Assembly: GCF_003751625.1 (NCBI RefSeq)
Contig: NZ_RJUL01000002.1
Location: 372,001 to 436,000 of the forward strand
DNA from: Gallaecimonas pentaromativorans
GTDB lineage: Bacteria; Pseudomonadota; Gammaproteobacteria; Enterobacterales; Gallaecimonadaceae
DNA length: 64,000 nucleotides
Reading direction: 5' to 3'
Shown here: piece after piece, positions 36,096 to 45,262 of the stretch
How the letters are laid out: each line of letters opens with the position of its first letter
Numbering within the stretch: position 1 is the first letter of the stretch
Made by a program: the position numbers and the translations under genes
Notes under the pieces: generated by a model
Told to the model about the DNA's origin: nothing
What the model saw: the letters and a program-made list of their open reading frames with translations, nothing else
Database searches by the model: none

Positions 36096-37754
36096 CTAGA
36101 GCGCCATCTTGCCACGCACGGCGCGGGCCGAGGGCAGCACGTCGATATTGCAGGCATCGAAGCTGTCAGCCCGGGCCATTTTCCACATCCTCGAATAAAA
36201 CTCCCCTTCAAAGCTCTCATCCAGCAGCTCGCCGGGTTTGAGAAAGACGTGGATCTGCGAGAACAAACGCACCTCAGTGGTGCTGGTGCGGCGTACCAGG
36301 TGGTGAGGGCCGATGTCACTGGGGCAGTCGATGCCGGCGGCAGCCAGCATTTCGGCAAAGGTATGGAGGGTATTGCGGTGAAAGTTATAGACCCGCTGCG
36401 CTTTATCCGGCACCACCAGCGCCTGTTGGCGCAGAGCATCCTGGGTTGCCACCCCGGTGGGGCACTTGTTGGTATGGCAAGACTGGGACTGAATACAACC
36501 GATGGCGAACATAAAGCCGCGGGCAGCATTCACCCAATCGGCGCCGATGGCCATGATGCTGGCAATATCAAAGGCCGAGACAATCTTGCCCGAGGCCCCC
36601 AGCTTGATTTTGTCCCGCAAGTTAATGCCCACCAGGGTGTTGTGAACAAACAGCAAGCCTTCGCGAAGCGGCAGGCCGATGTTGTCGGAAAACTCCCTTG
36701 GCGCCGCGCCGGTGCCCCCTTCCTTACCGTCGATAACGATAAAGTCGGGCAGAATGTCGGTCTCCAGCATGGCCTTGGCGATGCCCATAAACTCCCAGGG
36801 GTGGCCCAGGCACAGCTTAAAGCCCACCGGTTTGCCTCCCGACAGCTCACGCAGCTGGGCAATAAAGTGCATCAGTTCGGTAGGGTTGGAAAAGGCGCTG
36901 TGGCTAGAGGGTGACACACAGTCGCGGTCCATGGGCACACCACGGGTGGCGGCGATCTCAGCAGTGATCTTGTGCTTGGGCAAGATGCCGCCGTGGCCTG
37001 GCTTAGCCCCTTGGCTGAGCTTGATTTCAATCATCTTGACCTGGGGGTCCTGGGCCTGGCTTTCAAACTTGTGCGGGTCAAAGCCGCCCTGATCATTACG
37101 GCAGCCAAAGTAACCGCTACCCAGCTCCCAGATAAGGTCGCCACAAAATTCACGGTGATAAGGGCTGATGCTGCCCTCGCCGGTGTCGTGGGCAAAATTA
37201 CCCATCTTGGCGCCTTTATTGAGCGCGCGAATGGCGTTGGCTGACAGCGCCCCGAAGCTCATGGCGGAGATATTGAAAATGGAGGCCGAGTACGGCTGGC
37301 GACACTGAGGCCCGCCAATCTGCACTCGAAATTCGATAGGGTCTTTCACCGGCAACGGTCGCATGGAATGGCCGATAAATTCAAAGCCCGGCTTGTACAC
37401 ATCCACCAGGGTGCCAAAGGCCTTTTCGCCCCCTTCATTCTTGGCGCGGGCATACACCAATGAACGCTGGGCTCGGGAAAAAGGCAGTTTTTCGTCGTCC
37501 CCTTCCAGCAGGTATTGGCGAATTTCCGGGCGGATAAACTCCACCAGAAAACGGATATGGCCCAGTACCGGGTAGTTACGGCACACCGAATGGCGCTCCT
37601 GGCGGAGGTCGTGAATGCCCACCAGGGTCAACAGGCCAGTCAGGATAAACAGCGCCCACAGCCCCGGATGCTGGGACAGAAAGGGAATAACCAGCAGGGT
37701 AATAAGAATGCAGCCGCCAAAGAAGGCGTAGCGGCTCAGCAGTGATAATTTCAT
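36096..37754 (-). CDS. Membrane-anchored glutamate-synthase-like FMN/Fe-S protein
   Basis: 552 residues. Two N-terminal hydrophobic helices (about 8-27 and 31-45) precede a GltB-type FMN barrel (NISAMSFGALSANAIRALNKGAKMGNFAHDTGEGSIS is cut here by blocks: NISAMSFGALS, HDTGEGSIS, KPGHGGILP, DGKEGGTGAAPREFSDNIG). A Cys cluster CIQSQSCHTNKCP corresponds to the 3Fe-4S ligands of glutamate synthase. The glutaminase domain is absent, so it is a stand-alone synthase-like domain of the widespread 'FMN-binding glutamate synthase family', whose real reaction is unknown. Flanked on both sides by PQQ dehydrogenase genes. Confidence 0.92.
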   Translation of the reverse strand: MKLSLLSRYAFFGGCILITLLVIPFLSQHPGLWALFILTGLLTLVGIHDLRQERHSVCRNYPVLGHIRFLVEFIRPEIRQYLLEGDDEKLPFSRAQRSLVYARAKNEGGEKAFGTLVDVYKPGFEFIGHSMRPLPVKDPIEFRVQIGGPQCRQPYSASIFNISAMSFGALSANAIRALNKGAKMGNFAHDTGEGSISPYHREFCGDLIWELGSGYFGCRNDQGGFDPHKFESQAQDPQVKMIEIKLSQGAKPGHGGILPKHKITAEIAATRGVPMDRDCVSPSSHSAFSNPTELMHFIAQLRELSGGKPVGFKLCLGHPWEFMGIAKAMLETDILPDFIVIDGKEGGTGAAPREFSDNIGLPLREGLLFVHNTLVGINLRDKIKLGASGKIVSAFDIASIMAIGADWVNAARGFMFAIGCIQSQSCHTNKCPTGVATQDALRQQALVVPDKAQRVYNFHRNTLHTFAEMLAAAGIDCPSDIGPHHLVRRTSTTEVRLFSQIHVFLKPGELLDESFEGEFYSRMWKMARADSFDACNIDVLPSARAVRGKMAL

Positions 37755-37986
37755 CCGTTATTGTCCTTGAAAAAGTGACTTATAAGGCCGTACTCGTTGG
37801 CGACGGCCCGCTGCATAGCAGACAGGCTGTGCCAGCAAGAAAGCTCAGTCAAGTGTCCCGGCAAAGGCAGCTTCCCCGGCCTTTACCGCCCTCACTCAAA
37901 TTGCGGCTCCACTTAGCATAAGGACATTGCAACCGGTTAACAGTCTTTTGGCTGTAAGAGAGCGTTTCAGCCCTTTGTTAATGCCA

Positions 37987-38015
37987 TAAAAAAACGCCCC
38001 AAAAGGGACGTTTTT
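37987..38015 (-). terminator. Probable terminator of the copy-2 dehydrogenase gene
   Basis: ACGCCCC-AAAA-GGGACGT (37994-38011, one mismatch) with a T-tract on the minus strand, 15 bp past the stop codon. Confidence 0.6.
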
Positions 38016-38029
38016 CAACAGGCGAATAC

Positions 38030-40399
38030 TTATTTATCCGGCAAGGCGTAGGCAACGATGTAGTCGCCCATTTTGGTGCCGAAGGAGCCGTGACCACCGG
38101 CCGCAATCACCACGTATTGCTTGCCATTGACCGAATAGGTCATGGGGGTAGCCTGGCCACCAGCCGGCAGGCGGGCCTGCCACAGCTGCTCGCCGTTGGT
38201 CATGTTAAAGGCGCGCAGGTAGTTATCGGCAGTGGCGCCGATAAAGATGACGTTACCGGCGGTGCTGATGGGGCCGCCCAGCATCGGCATGCCCATGCGG
38301 AACGGCAAAGGCAGCGGTGAGCTGTCACGCACTGTACCCAGGCGTTTTTTCCACACCACCTTGTTGGTTTTAAGGTCAACACCGGTCAAATAGCCCCAGG
38401 CCGGCTGCTTGCAAGGCAGGCCCAAAGGCGACAAGAAGGCGTTGAGGGTCACGCCATAAGGCACGCCGTATTGCGGCTGGATACCAGACTCGGTACCGGA
38501 GCCTTTGGCGCCCGGCTCGGGCTCCATGGGGTTACCTGGGCCGCGGGGCATCAGGCGCGACACAAAAGGCAGCGCCATGGGGTTGGCAATGGCCACCTGA
38601 CGGCTTTGGTCAACCGAGATACCGCCCCACTCAAACATGCCGAGGTTGCCGGGGAACACCAAGGTGCCCTGCTCGGACGGCGGAGTGAAGATGCCGTCAT
38701 AACGCAGCTTGTGGAAGATAACCCGGCACACCAGTTGGTCGTACATGGTGGCGCCCCACATGTCGGCGCCGCTCATGTTCTCTTTGGGCCTGAAGCTCAA
38801 GTCAGAGAAGGGCTGGGTTGGGGAGACGTAGTCGCCTTTGGCGGCGCCCTGGGGCACCGCTTTCTCCGGAGCCGGTACCACCAGCTTGCCGTTACGGCGG
38901 TCTAGCACAAAGATGTTGCCGGTTTTGGCCGGGGCATACACCACGGGTACAACATTACCGTCTTTGTCTTTGATGTCGGCCAGGGTCGGCTGGGACGGAA
39001 TGTCCATGTCCCACAGGTCATGGTGCACGGTCTGATAAGACCAGGCCAGCTTACCGGTGGTGGCATTGAGGGCCAAAATGGCACTGGCGTAGCGCTCCTG
39101 ATCCGGGGTGCGGTTACCGCCCCAGATATCGGGGGTAGTGACGCCGGTAGGGATATAGACCAGATCCAGCTTTTTATCGTAGGCAGAAGGCGCCCAGGAG
39201 TTGGGAGAGTTGAAGGTGTAGTGCTCGCCCTCGCCTGGGATCTTATTGGGATCTTTGGCGCCTGGGTCAAAGGCCCACTTCAGAGCACCGGTGACAATGT
39301 CAAAGCCGCGGATAACGCCGGAGGGCTCGCGGGTAGAGAAGTTGTCGGTAACAGCGCCAGCCACGACGATGGTCTGGTCGGTCACAATGGGCGGCGAGGT
39401 CGGCTCGTACATGCCGGAGGTTTGCACCGGCTGACGGTCTTGCAGATCCAGCACGCCTTTGTCGGCAAAATCATCGCAAAGGGCGCCGGTGTCGGCATTC
39501 ACGGCATAGAGGTGACCGTCGTTGACCGGCAGGTAAATGCGCCGGCTGCAGGCGCCGCCCTTGAGGCGGGCGTCATCGGCGGCAAAGGCATGATAAGACA
39601 CGCCGCGGCAGGTTACGTGCTGGAAGGACGGGTCGGTCTTGAGCTTCGGATCGAACACCCATTTCTTTTGGCCGGTGGCCGCATCCAGGGCAAACAGCAT
39701 CTGGTGCGGGGTACACAGGTACAGGGTGTTGCCCACCTTAAGCGGAGTTACTTCGTCGGTTATCTCACCCGGATCGCTGGCGCGCTTCATGTCGCCGGTG
39801 CGAAACACCCAGGCTTGCTTAAGCTCGTGCACGTTATCGGCATTGATCTGCTTAAGGGGCGAGTAACGCTGGCCCTCCTGGGTGCGCCCGTAAGCGCTCC
39901 AGTCGCCGTCGGCAACCTCGGTGTCAACCACCGGGCCGCTGGCTGCGGTAGGCAGCTCGCCGTTGATTTCCTGCGGATCGTTGAACACGGCGTAGGCCAG
40001 GATAACGCCGCTAATCACCAGCGCCGAGCCAAGGGCCGGGTAGGCCAGCTTTGAGGGCGCGGTGAGCTTGCGCCAGATAACCGGCAGCATCAGCCAGATG
40101 CCGAAAAACACCAGCACGTCGCAGCGTGGCGTCAGGGCCCAGAAATCGGAGCCAACTTCCGCCAGGCCCCAGATCATGGTGCCCAGCAGCAGCACGGCAT
40201 AAAGCAGCAAGGCGGCGGCCTTGCGTTTTTTCAGCAGCACCGTCACTGCCAGCATCAAGATACCGGCAATAAGGTAATACCAGGAACCACCGATGGCGAT
40301 AAGCCAGATGCCCCCGGCGAATAAATACAGCCCGGTAAGTGCGGCAAAGATTACCGTTAACGTTACCAGTAAACTGGAATTGGACTCGTTGCTTTTCAT
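38030..40399 (-). CDS. Membrane-bound PQQ-dependent glucose/quinate-type dehydrogenase (copy 2)
   Basis: 789 residues from ATG 40399 (MKSNESNSSLLV); an upstream in-frame GTG (40435) has no ribosome site. Five N-terminal helices (GGIWLIAIGGSWYYLIAG), then the periplasmic PQQ propeller starting WSAYGRTQEGQRYSPLKQI, with TVHHDLWDMDIPSQPTL and GGQATPMTYSVNGKQY. Clearly paralogous to the 33701 gene along its length yet well diverged, so not a recent duplicate. Expected to feed electrons from periplasmic sugar or polyol oxidation into the quinone pool. Transcribed toward the glutamate-synthase-like gene, with a probable terminator between. Confidence 0.94.
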   Translation of the reverse strand: MKSNESNSSLLVTLTVIFAALTGLYLFAGGIWLIAIGGSWYYLIAGILMLAVTVLLKKRKAAALLLYAVLLLGTMIWGLAEVGSDFWALTPRCDVLVFFGIWLMLPVIWRKLTAPSKLAYPALGSALVISGVILAYAVFNDPQEINGELPTAASGPVVDTEVADGDWSAYGRTQEGQRYSPLKQINADNVHELKQAWVFRTGDMKRASDPGEITDEVTPLKVGNTLYLCTPHQMLFALDAATGQKKWVFDPKLKTDPSFQHVTCRGVSYHAFAADDARLKGGACSRRIYLPVNDGHLYAVNADTGALCDDFADKGVLDLQDRQPVQTSGMYEPTSPPIVTDQTIVVAGAVTDNFSTREPSGVIRGFDIVTGALKWAFDPGAKDPNKIPGEGEHYTFNSPNSWAPSAYDKKLDLVYIPTGVTTPDIWGGNRTPDQERYASAILALNATTGKLAWSYQTVHHDLWDMDIPSQPTLADIKDKDGNVVPVVYAPAKTGNIFVLDRRNGKLVVPAPEKAVPQGAAKGDYVSPTQPFSDLSFRPKENMSGADMWGATMYDQLVCRVIFHKLRYDGIFTPPSEQGTLVFPGNLGMFEWGGISVDQSRQVAIANPMALPFVSRLMPRGPGNPMEPEPGAKGSGTESGIQPQYGVPYGVTLNAFLSPLGLPCKQPAWGYLTGVDLKTNKVVWKKRLGTVRDSSPLPLPFRMGMPMLGGPISTAGNVIFIGATADNYLRAFNMTNGEQLWQARLPAGGQATPMTYSVNGKQYVVIAAGGHGSFGTKMGDYIVAYALPDK

Positions 40400-40912
40400 A
40401 TAACCAACCATTAATGAAGGCGTAAAGCGCGACACCTAGAAATATAAGTTAAGACGACAATCCTCAGTAAAACAAACCCGCCTTTTACGTTGACGTAATC
40501 ACCGTTTTTAATCGAAAACGCCATGGCGAGCTTTACCCGAAAGTGACATTGCTTGTCACCACATCGGGCAGCCGCCTGTACTGGCAGGTCTTGAAACCGC
40601 TGATTGTCTTGTTGCGCTCCGGCCTGGCTTGGCGCTTTGGCACCTTATCAGCGACCACCTTGGGTGGCCGACGCCCGGCTCGGGAGTGAAATGTAGGGTG
40701 GCAGAAGAACAATTCGCCTTTGCCTGTCTCGGCAATTAGGGAAATTGTTTAAGACGGTGATGATAGCTATAAACAATTAACTGATAAAGAACGCTTATTG
40801 TAAAAGTCCGTTTATAAAAAACCAAAAACGGTTCAATTGCTTAAAAAGTGAAACAATGAATTATTTTTAAACAAAGAAAACACTCTGGTAATACCAGCAT
40901 ACTTTTTATTTT
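40400..40912. other. Long AT-rich intergenic region
   Basis: About 510 bp without a convincing gene. 40740-40912 is markedly AT-rich compared with the surroundings. It holds a TTACGT-TG-ACGTAA palindrome at 40485-40498, 86 bp upstream of the copy-2 dehydrogenase start. No tRNA, known sRNA or repeat recognised. Confidence 0.5.
40485..40498 (-). promoter_or_regulatory. Palindrome upstream of copy-2 dehydrogenase
   Basis: Six-base arms TTACGT/ACGTAA separated by TG; position suggests an operator for the dehydrogenase gene. Regulator unknown. Confidence 0.4.
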
Positions 40913-41224
40913 TTAAATCAATTTAAGGCAGTCCAAGCCATCGAGGGCCATGTGAATAAGCAGCCCTACCCCCACCCAGCGGGTTTTGGGCAGCAGCGCC
41001 AATACCAGATAAAGGGCAATGGCCCAGGGTTGATGCAGGGGGTGAAAGCCGATGGAGCAGCGCAGCGGGTCAAACACCGGGGTGGCTAGTAGATGGTCGG
41101 CATCCACCAGCATGGTGGCCCACATCACCAGCAGCGCCCTCTTCCACTGGGCACGCCAAAACACCAGTGCCACCACCAGCGGCACCAGAAAGTGCAGCAC
41201 CATGTGCAGGTTGCTCGACAGCAT
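40913..41224 (-). CDS. DUF6122 family membrane protein
   Basis: 103 residues, three to four helices. Conserved features: an N-terminal LHMVLHFLVPLVVAL helix with His, a DADHLLATPVFDPLRCSIGFHPLH loop with Asp/His residues reminiscent of YdjM/metal-dependent membrane hydrolases, and a terminal HMALDGLDC. DUF6122 proteins have no known function; the His/Asp layout suggests metal binding (inference). Stop of the DUF2919 gene lies only 2 bp upstream, so they are likely co-transcribed. Confidence 0.85.
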   Translation of the reverse strand: MLSSNLHMVLHFLVPLVVALVFWRAQWKRALLVMWATMLVDADHLLATPVFDPLRCSIGFHPLHQPWAIALYLVLALLPKTRWVGVGLLIHMALDGLDCLKLI

Positions 41225-41226
41225 GC

Positions 41227-41697
41227 TCAGCTTTGCGGGCGGTCACGCCACAGCTGTGGCAGGTAGCGCGAGCTAAAGAGATACACCAGGCCCCAGCTGC
41301 TTACCGCCAGTTGGATGGCCTGCCAGGGATTGTAATCGCCATGGCCCTGGCTGATGTCAAACACCACCAGGCCAAGGTCGGCCAGCATCGCCACTTTCAG
41401 CAGCCAGCCTTGCTGGCGCCAGGCCCACCAAAAGCCGTCTTTGCTGTCTACTTGACGAAGACCGTTCAGCCACAGGCACAGCAGCGCCGGGATGGCCGGC
41501 AACAATTGCGGCCAGGCTTGGCTAAAATCGGGCATCAGTAACTCCAAAAAGGCGCCACCACTGGCGCCGCCCATCAACGAGCCCAGCCAGATGATGGGGT
41601 AGCGCAGCAGCCAGAACAGCAAGATCCAAAGGGCCCTTGGCAGTTTAAAGAGGCCTTTGGCGTCCAACTGCCCTGGGTGAAATACCGGCTCAACCAT
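41227..41697 (-). CDS. DUF2919 (YfeZ-like) membrane protein
   Basis: 156 residues with about four helices. Begins with the family pattern FHPGQLDAKGLFKLPRALWILLFWLLR and has a conserved GLRQ.DSKDGFWWAWRQQGW segment. Matches DUF2919, a gammaproteobacterial inner-membrane family of unknown role. Overlaps the end of the GntR regulator gene by 8 bp. Confidence 0.85.
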   Translation of the reverse strand: MVEPVFHPGQLDAKGLFKLPRALWILLFWLLRYPIIWLGSLMGGASGGAFLELLMPDFSQAWPQLLPAIPALLCLWLNGLRQVDSKDGFWWAWRQQGWLLKVAMLADLGLVVFDISQGHGDYNPWQAIQLAVSSWGLVYLFSSRYLPQLWRDRPQS

Positions 41698-42364
41698 GGC
41701 GATTGGCGTGGATCATATTCAGCACGTCCTGCTTGGCGTCGCGGATATGGTGGCGAAGGCGCTCTACCGCGTCATCTATGCGTTGCTCGCGGCAACAGGC
41801 CAGCAGCGCTTCGTGTTCGCCCTCGGCCCGTTGGACACCGCCGTCCAGCATCAGGTGCAGGCGCACGTAGCGGTCGGCATGGAGATTGAGGTTTTGGATC
41901 AGCTCCAGGGTCCGTGGCCGGTTGGCACCCACGTACAGGCTCAGGTGAAACTGGCGGTTAAGGCCGGCCCAGTTTTGGATGGAGTCTTCCTTGAGGGCGG
42001 CATCCATTTGCAGCAAAAAGCCCTGGGACTGGTACAAATCAAGGGCGCTGAGGTGCGGAATGGAGCGCGCCAGCAGATCCGGCTCAATCAGCAGCCGGAT
42101 ATCAAACAATTCCTCGGCCTGCTCTACCGACAAGGGCGTCACCCGCGCGCCCTTGTGGGCCTCGAAGTCGATAAGGCCTTCGGCCTCCAGCTGCATCATG
42201 GCCTCGCGCACCGGAATACGGCTGACATTCAGGCTCTCGGCGATGAGATTTTGGCGCAGCGGCTCACCGGCTTTTAGCTCGCCGGACAAAATGCGGTCGC
42301 GCAGGCTGTCGAGGACAAAAGCGGTGCGGGTTTTATGAATGGTGGTCGCGGGCTTACTGCTCAT
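41690..42364 (-). CDS. GntR-family regulator with FCD domain
   Basis: 224 residues from ATG 42364 (MSSKPATTIHKTRT); the frame stays open further upstream, but the sequence there is not family-like. N-terminal winged helix (LRDRILSGELKAGEPLRQNLIAESLNVSRIPVREAMMQLEAEGLI) followed by an all-helical FCD ligand domain with likely metal ligands in FDIRLLIEPDLLA, NRQFHLSLY and GEHEALLAC. Usually these proteins control catabolism of small organic acids or amino acids. Divergent from the M35 protease gene; effector unknown. Confidence 0.93.
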   Translation of the reverse strand: MSSKPATTIHKTRTAFVLDSLRDRILSGELKAGEPLRQNLIAESLNVSRIPVREAMMQLEAEGLIDFEAHKGARVTPLSVEQAEELFDIRLLIEPDLLARSIPHLSALDLYQSQGFLLQMDAALKEDSIQNWAGLNRQFHLSLYVGANRPRTLELIQNLNLHADRYVRLHLMLDGGVQRAEGEHEALLACCREQRIDDAVERLRHHIRDAKQDVLNMIHANRHG

Positions 42365-42542
42365 GGTCGATGCAAAAAGGCAGACAATCGGGCCAGTATA
42401 TCGGCTTCTTTTATGCGGCTCCATCGGCAAAAACAACACCACAAAAAGACATCTTTTAACCAACCGTCAACTCAACCAAGGTAAGGAGGCAACAATAACC
42501 GGCGCCATGAAGGCGCTGACAATATGCAATGGAGGACACAAC

Positions 42543-43613
42543 ATGAAGAAAACCGCCCTTATCTCGGCAACGCTTTTGAGCGGTGTGTGCAGCCTGGCCC
42601 AGGCTGCCGATCTGCAAGTGGGCCTGAAAGCCGCCGACGCCCTGGCCAGCAGCGGTGCCAGCCCCACCGAGCTAACCATCAGCTTTACCAATACCGGCAA
42701 GAAGGACGTAAAAATCCTGCGCTGGTTTACCGCAGAAGACGGCGCCCTTGCCGACAACCTCTTTACCGTAACCCGTGACGGCAAAGCGGTGGAATACATC
42801 GGCCGCCACTACAAGCGCCCTGCCCCCACCGCCAAAGACTATGTGACCATCAAAGCGGGCCAGAGCCTTAGCCAACAGCTGGATTTGTCTGCCTTTTATG
42901 ACATGAGCCAAGCTGGCAGCTATGCGGTGAGCTATGAGGTCGAGCAGGCCGGGGCCGACACTCCGTCGCTCAAGCAAACCCTGCTGGCCCGCCCTGAAGT
43001 GCTGCGCTCGGCCAGCATCAGTTTCTGGGTCGATGGTGTTGAAGATAAAGGCATTGCCATTAAGCAGCCCATGGTGGCGGATATCGGCATCAGCAGCATC
43101 GGTTACCAAGGCAGCTGTACCAACAGCGAGAAATCCAGTATCAACAATGCGGTGAGCGCGGCTCAGTCTATCAGTAACGCTGCCCTGGCTTACCTGCAAG
43201 GCAACAGCAACCCCAGCGGCTCAACCCGTTACAAAACCTGGTTTGGCACCTACAGCAGCAGCCGCTACAGCACCGTGACCAGCCATTTCTCGGCCATCGC
43301 CAATGCTGCCAGCACCAAGCCGCTGGTGTTCAACTGCGCCTGTAACGACAGCGCCTACGCCTACGTTTACCCAAGCCAGCCCTACACCATTTATCTGTGT
43401 AACGCCTTTTGGTCAGCGCCCACCAACGGCACCGACTCCAAGGCCGGCACCATTGTCCACGAGCTGAGCCACTTCAACGTGGTGGCCGGTACCGACGATA
43501 TCGTCTACGGCCAGTCAGGCGCCAAATCCCTGGCCCTGTCGAGCCCGTCGCAGGCCATTCAGAACGCCGATTCTCACGAGTATTTTGCTGAGAACACGCC
43601 GAGCCTGCCCTGA
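42543..43613 (+). CDS. Secreted M35 (aspzincin) metalloendopeptidase
   Basis: 356-residue exported protease. Signal peptide MKKTALISATLLSGVCSLAQA, a beta-rich propeptide-like domain (about 23-170: LTISFTNTGKKDVKIL, GRHYKRPAP), then an M35 catalytic domain with HELSH (306-310) and the aspzincin third-ligand motif GTDDIVYG (316-323). Resembles Aeromonas AsaP1-type and fungal peptidyl-Lys endopeptidases. Five Cys are visible in the catalytic half. GGAGG precedes the ATG. An intrinsic terminator follows the stop. Divergent from a GntR-family regulator. Confidence 0.94.
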   Translation: MKKTALISATLLSGVCSLAQAADLQVGLKAADALASSGASPTELTISFTNTGKKDVKILRWFTAEDGALADNLFTVTRDGKAVEYIGRHYKRPAPTAKDYVTIKAGQSLSQQLDLSAFYDMSQAGSYAVSYEVEQAGADTPSLKQTLLARPEVLRSASISFWVDGVEDKGIAIKQPMVADIGISSIGYQGSCTNSEKSSINNAVSAAQSISNAALAYLQGNSNPSGSTRYKTWFGTYSSSRYSTVTSHFSAIANAASTKPLVFNCACNDSAYAYVYPSQPYTIYLCNAFWSAPTNGTDSKAGTIVHELSHFNVVAGTDDIVYGQSGAKSLALSSPSQAIQNADSHEYFAENTPSLP

Positions 43614-43614
43614 T

Positions 43615-43642
43615 AAAAAAGGCGCCTTAAGGCGCCTTTTTT
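43615..43642. terminator. Bidirectional terminator after the M35 protease
   Basis: GGCGCC-TTAA-GGCGCC (43621-43636) flanked by six A and six T. The stop codon of the minus-strand gene (43627) lies in the loop. Confidence 0.92.
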
Positions 43643-44127
43643 AATGATTGGCGAAAGCTGATGCGTTTTTTGGTGTCGGCGTAGTAGTAAAGCGCCATCA
43701 CCAGCCCCAGCACCAAAGGCGGGTTGAACGACGGCATCACCTGAAACGGAAAGCCTTGGGCAAAGACGTTGAAAATCAGCAGAAACAGGCTGGCGATGGC
43801 AAAAATGCCAAGGCCGTTAAAAAGCGCGTTTTTCTCTGCCAGGGCCCTTGGCACTGGGCTCGACAGCGGGGCGCTGTCGGTCAGCACCTCACCATTGGCC
43901 GATACCGCCAGGGTGGCGCCGTCAAAGCTCACTTCCACCAGGCCCATGGCGGCCTTGGGGATGGCCAGGGCGCACAGCTGATGGGGTTTTAAAGTGCGAA
44001 ACAGCAAGGATTTGTCCCGCTCTTCGCCGTCAATCAGCAATCTCACTTCGGTCAGCAGCAACCTCGGCAGCACCTGCACCTCGATTTGATGCTGCTGCCA
44101 TTGACCTTGCCATTGCAGGGTTTTCAT
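43627..44127 (-). CDS. Hypothetical protein with C-terminal membrane helices
   Basis: 166 residues. An N-terminal soluble beta-rich part (HQIEVQVLPRLLLTEVRLLIDGEE...) resembles a small binding domain; two hydrophobic helices follow (about 102-122 and 133-150), with a basic tail (KKRISFRQSLKK). Not recognised. Its ATG overlaps the stop of the upstream secreted protein gene by one base, so it is the third gene of a cupin-secreted-membrane operon. Confidence 0.75.
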   Translation of the reverse strand: MKTLQWQGQWQQHQIEVQVLPRLLLTEVRLLIDGEERDKSLLFRTLKPHQLCALAIPKAAMGLVEVSFDGATLAVSANGEVLTDSAPLSSPVPRALAEKNALFNGLGIFAIASLFLLIFNVFAQGFPFQVMPSFNPPLVLGLVMALYYYADTKKRISFRQSLKKAP

Positions 44128-44660
44128 TACTTTTTACTCGGCGTCCAGGGCGTGATGAGGCGGATCTTACTGCTTTTTTTGGGAATGGAAATGTCTGGCG
44201 GCAATCCCGGGAAATAATCAAAGATCTGCTGCGGCACCTCAACCCCGGCGCCGTCGATAAAATGCCAGGCGCTACCGTCTTGTTTGGGGCGAACGGCGAT
44301 AAGGTAGCCGTCTTCACTCACCACCTGGTTTTTGCTCTCCAAACGGCTGTGGATGGGCACAAAGGCCACCCAATCATCCTTGGAGGGGTAAAACTGGGTG
44401 GGGGTATCGAGGGTCAAGGCGCTTTGCTTAAGACCGCGCCGCTCGAGGTTTAAAAAACTCTCCTGGGCATTGATAAGCGCGGCCTCTTCGCCCCCTTGGG
44501 CAGCAATGGCTTTGGGGTGGGTCATGGCCACCAGGGTTTGAGCATCCTGGGCAAGAGTGGCGGCCTTGAGCTTGGCAAGGGCCGGCGCCAGCCCATCAAA
44601 CTGGGCCCAAGCCGGCAGGGCCGCCAGCAAACTAACGAGTAACAGTACCGATTTATTCAT
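44127..44660 (-). CDS. Hypothetical secreted protein
   Basis: 177 residues from ATG 44660, which overlaps the cupin stop (ATGA) and gives a clean signal peptide MNKSVLLLVSLLAALPAWAQ. The mature part carries HPKAIAAQGGEEAALINAQESF and ends in a basic tail. The pattern (a short helix-rich region then GYLIAVRPKQDGSAWHFIDGAG) recalls NTF2-like periplasmic proteins, a weak resemblance. Unknown function. Confidence 0.78.
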   Translation of the reverse strand: MNKSVLLLVSLLAALPAWAQFDGLAPALAKLKAATLAQDAQTLVAMTHPKAIAAQGGEEAALINAQESFLNLERRGLKQSALTLDTPTQFYPSKDDWVAFVPIHSRLESKNQVVSEDGYLIAVRPKQDGSAWHFIDGAGVEVPQQIFDYFPGLPPDISIPKKSSKIRLITPWTPSKK

Positions 44661-45151
44661 TCGCCGTCCCAATAGTTAAGGCCTTGGTTGCTGCGCCCAA
44701 AAATGGCAAAGCTGCGCTCCTTGCTGTCCCCACCCGGCGCGCAGCCCGCCACCACCCCGTATTTACCGGAATCGGGATAAAGCATCACATCGGGCTGCTT
44801 CATGGTGGAGACCGCCAGATACACCAGCTCTTTGAGGCCGGAGTTAACCAACTGGTGGGCGTTATCCGGCCCTGCCGGGCAGGAGATAAAATCCCCGGCC
44901 TGCACCGGGTGGCTTTGCTCACCCATCAGCAAGGTGCCACTGCCTTCGAGGATAAAGAACATCTCCTCGTTGTTAAGATGGGCATGGCGCGGCCAGGCTT
45001 TTTTGCCCGGCTGAACCCGTACCACCCGAAATCCCAGCTCCTTGGCGCCAATGGCTTGTGCCACCGAGGCCACCCTGGCGAAATACTCGTCGCCATGGCT
45101 GTGGCTGCGGTACGTCAGTTTCTGAATGTTGATAACCGGACTGTTGGCCAT
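44657..45151 (-). CDS. Cupin-domain protein
   Basis: 164 residues from ATG 45151. Single cupin barrel with metal-ligand motifs HAHLNNEEMFFILEGSGTLLMG (H.H....E) and the second-strand PDNAHQLVNSG His. C-terminal part is distinctive: YPDSGKYGVVAGCAPGG, RSNQGLNYWDGE. Likely a metal-binding enzyme or sugar/dioxygenase-like protein; substrate unknown. First gene of a three-gene overlapping operon. Confidence 0.85.
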   Translation of the reverse strand: MANSPVINIQKLTYRSHSHGDEYFARVASVAQAIGAKELGFRVVRVQPGKKAWPRHAHLNNEEMFFILEGSGTLLMGEQSHPVQAGDFISCPAGPDNAHQLVNSGLKELVYLAVSTMKQPDVMLYPDSGKYGVVAGCAPGGDSKERSFAIFGRSNQGLNYWDGE

Positions 45152-45262
45152 GCTTGACCCCACTGTTTGGGTCTTTTAGTGTGAGCACCATTCTAACAAC
45201 GAAGCCCGGCCTTTTAACAAGCCCCTTACAAGCGCCGCGCCATGCCCGCCCTCGAGGTTCGG

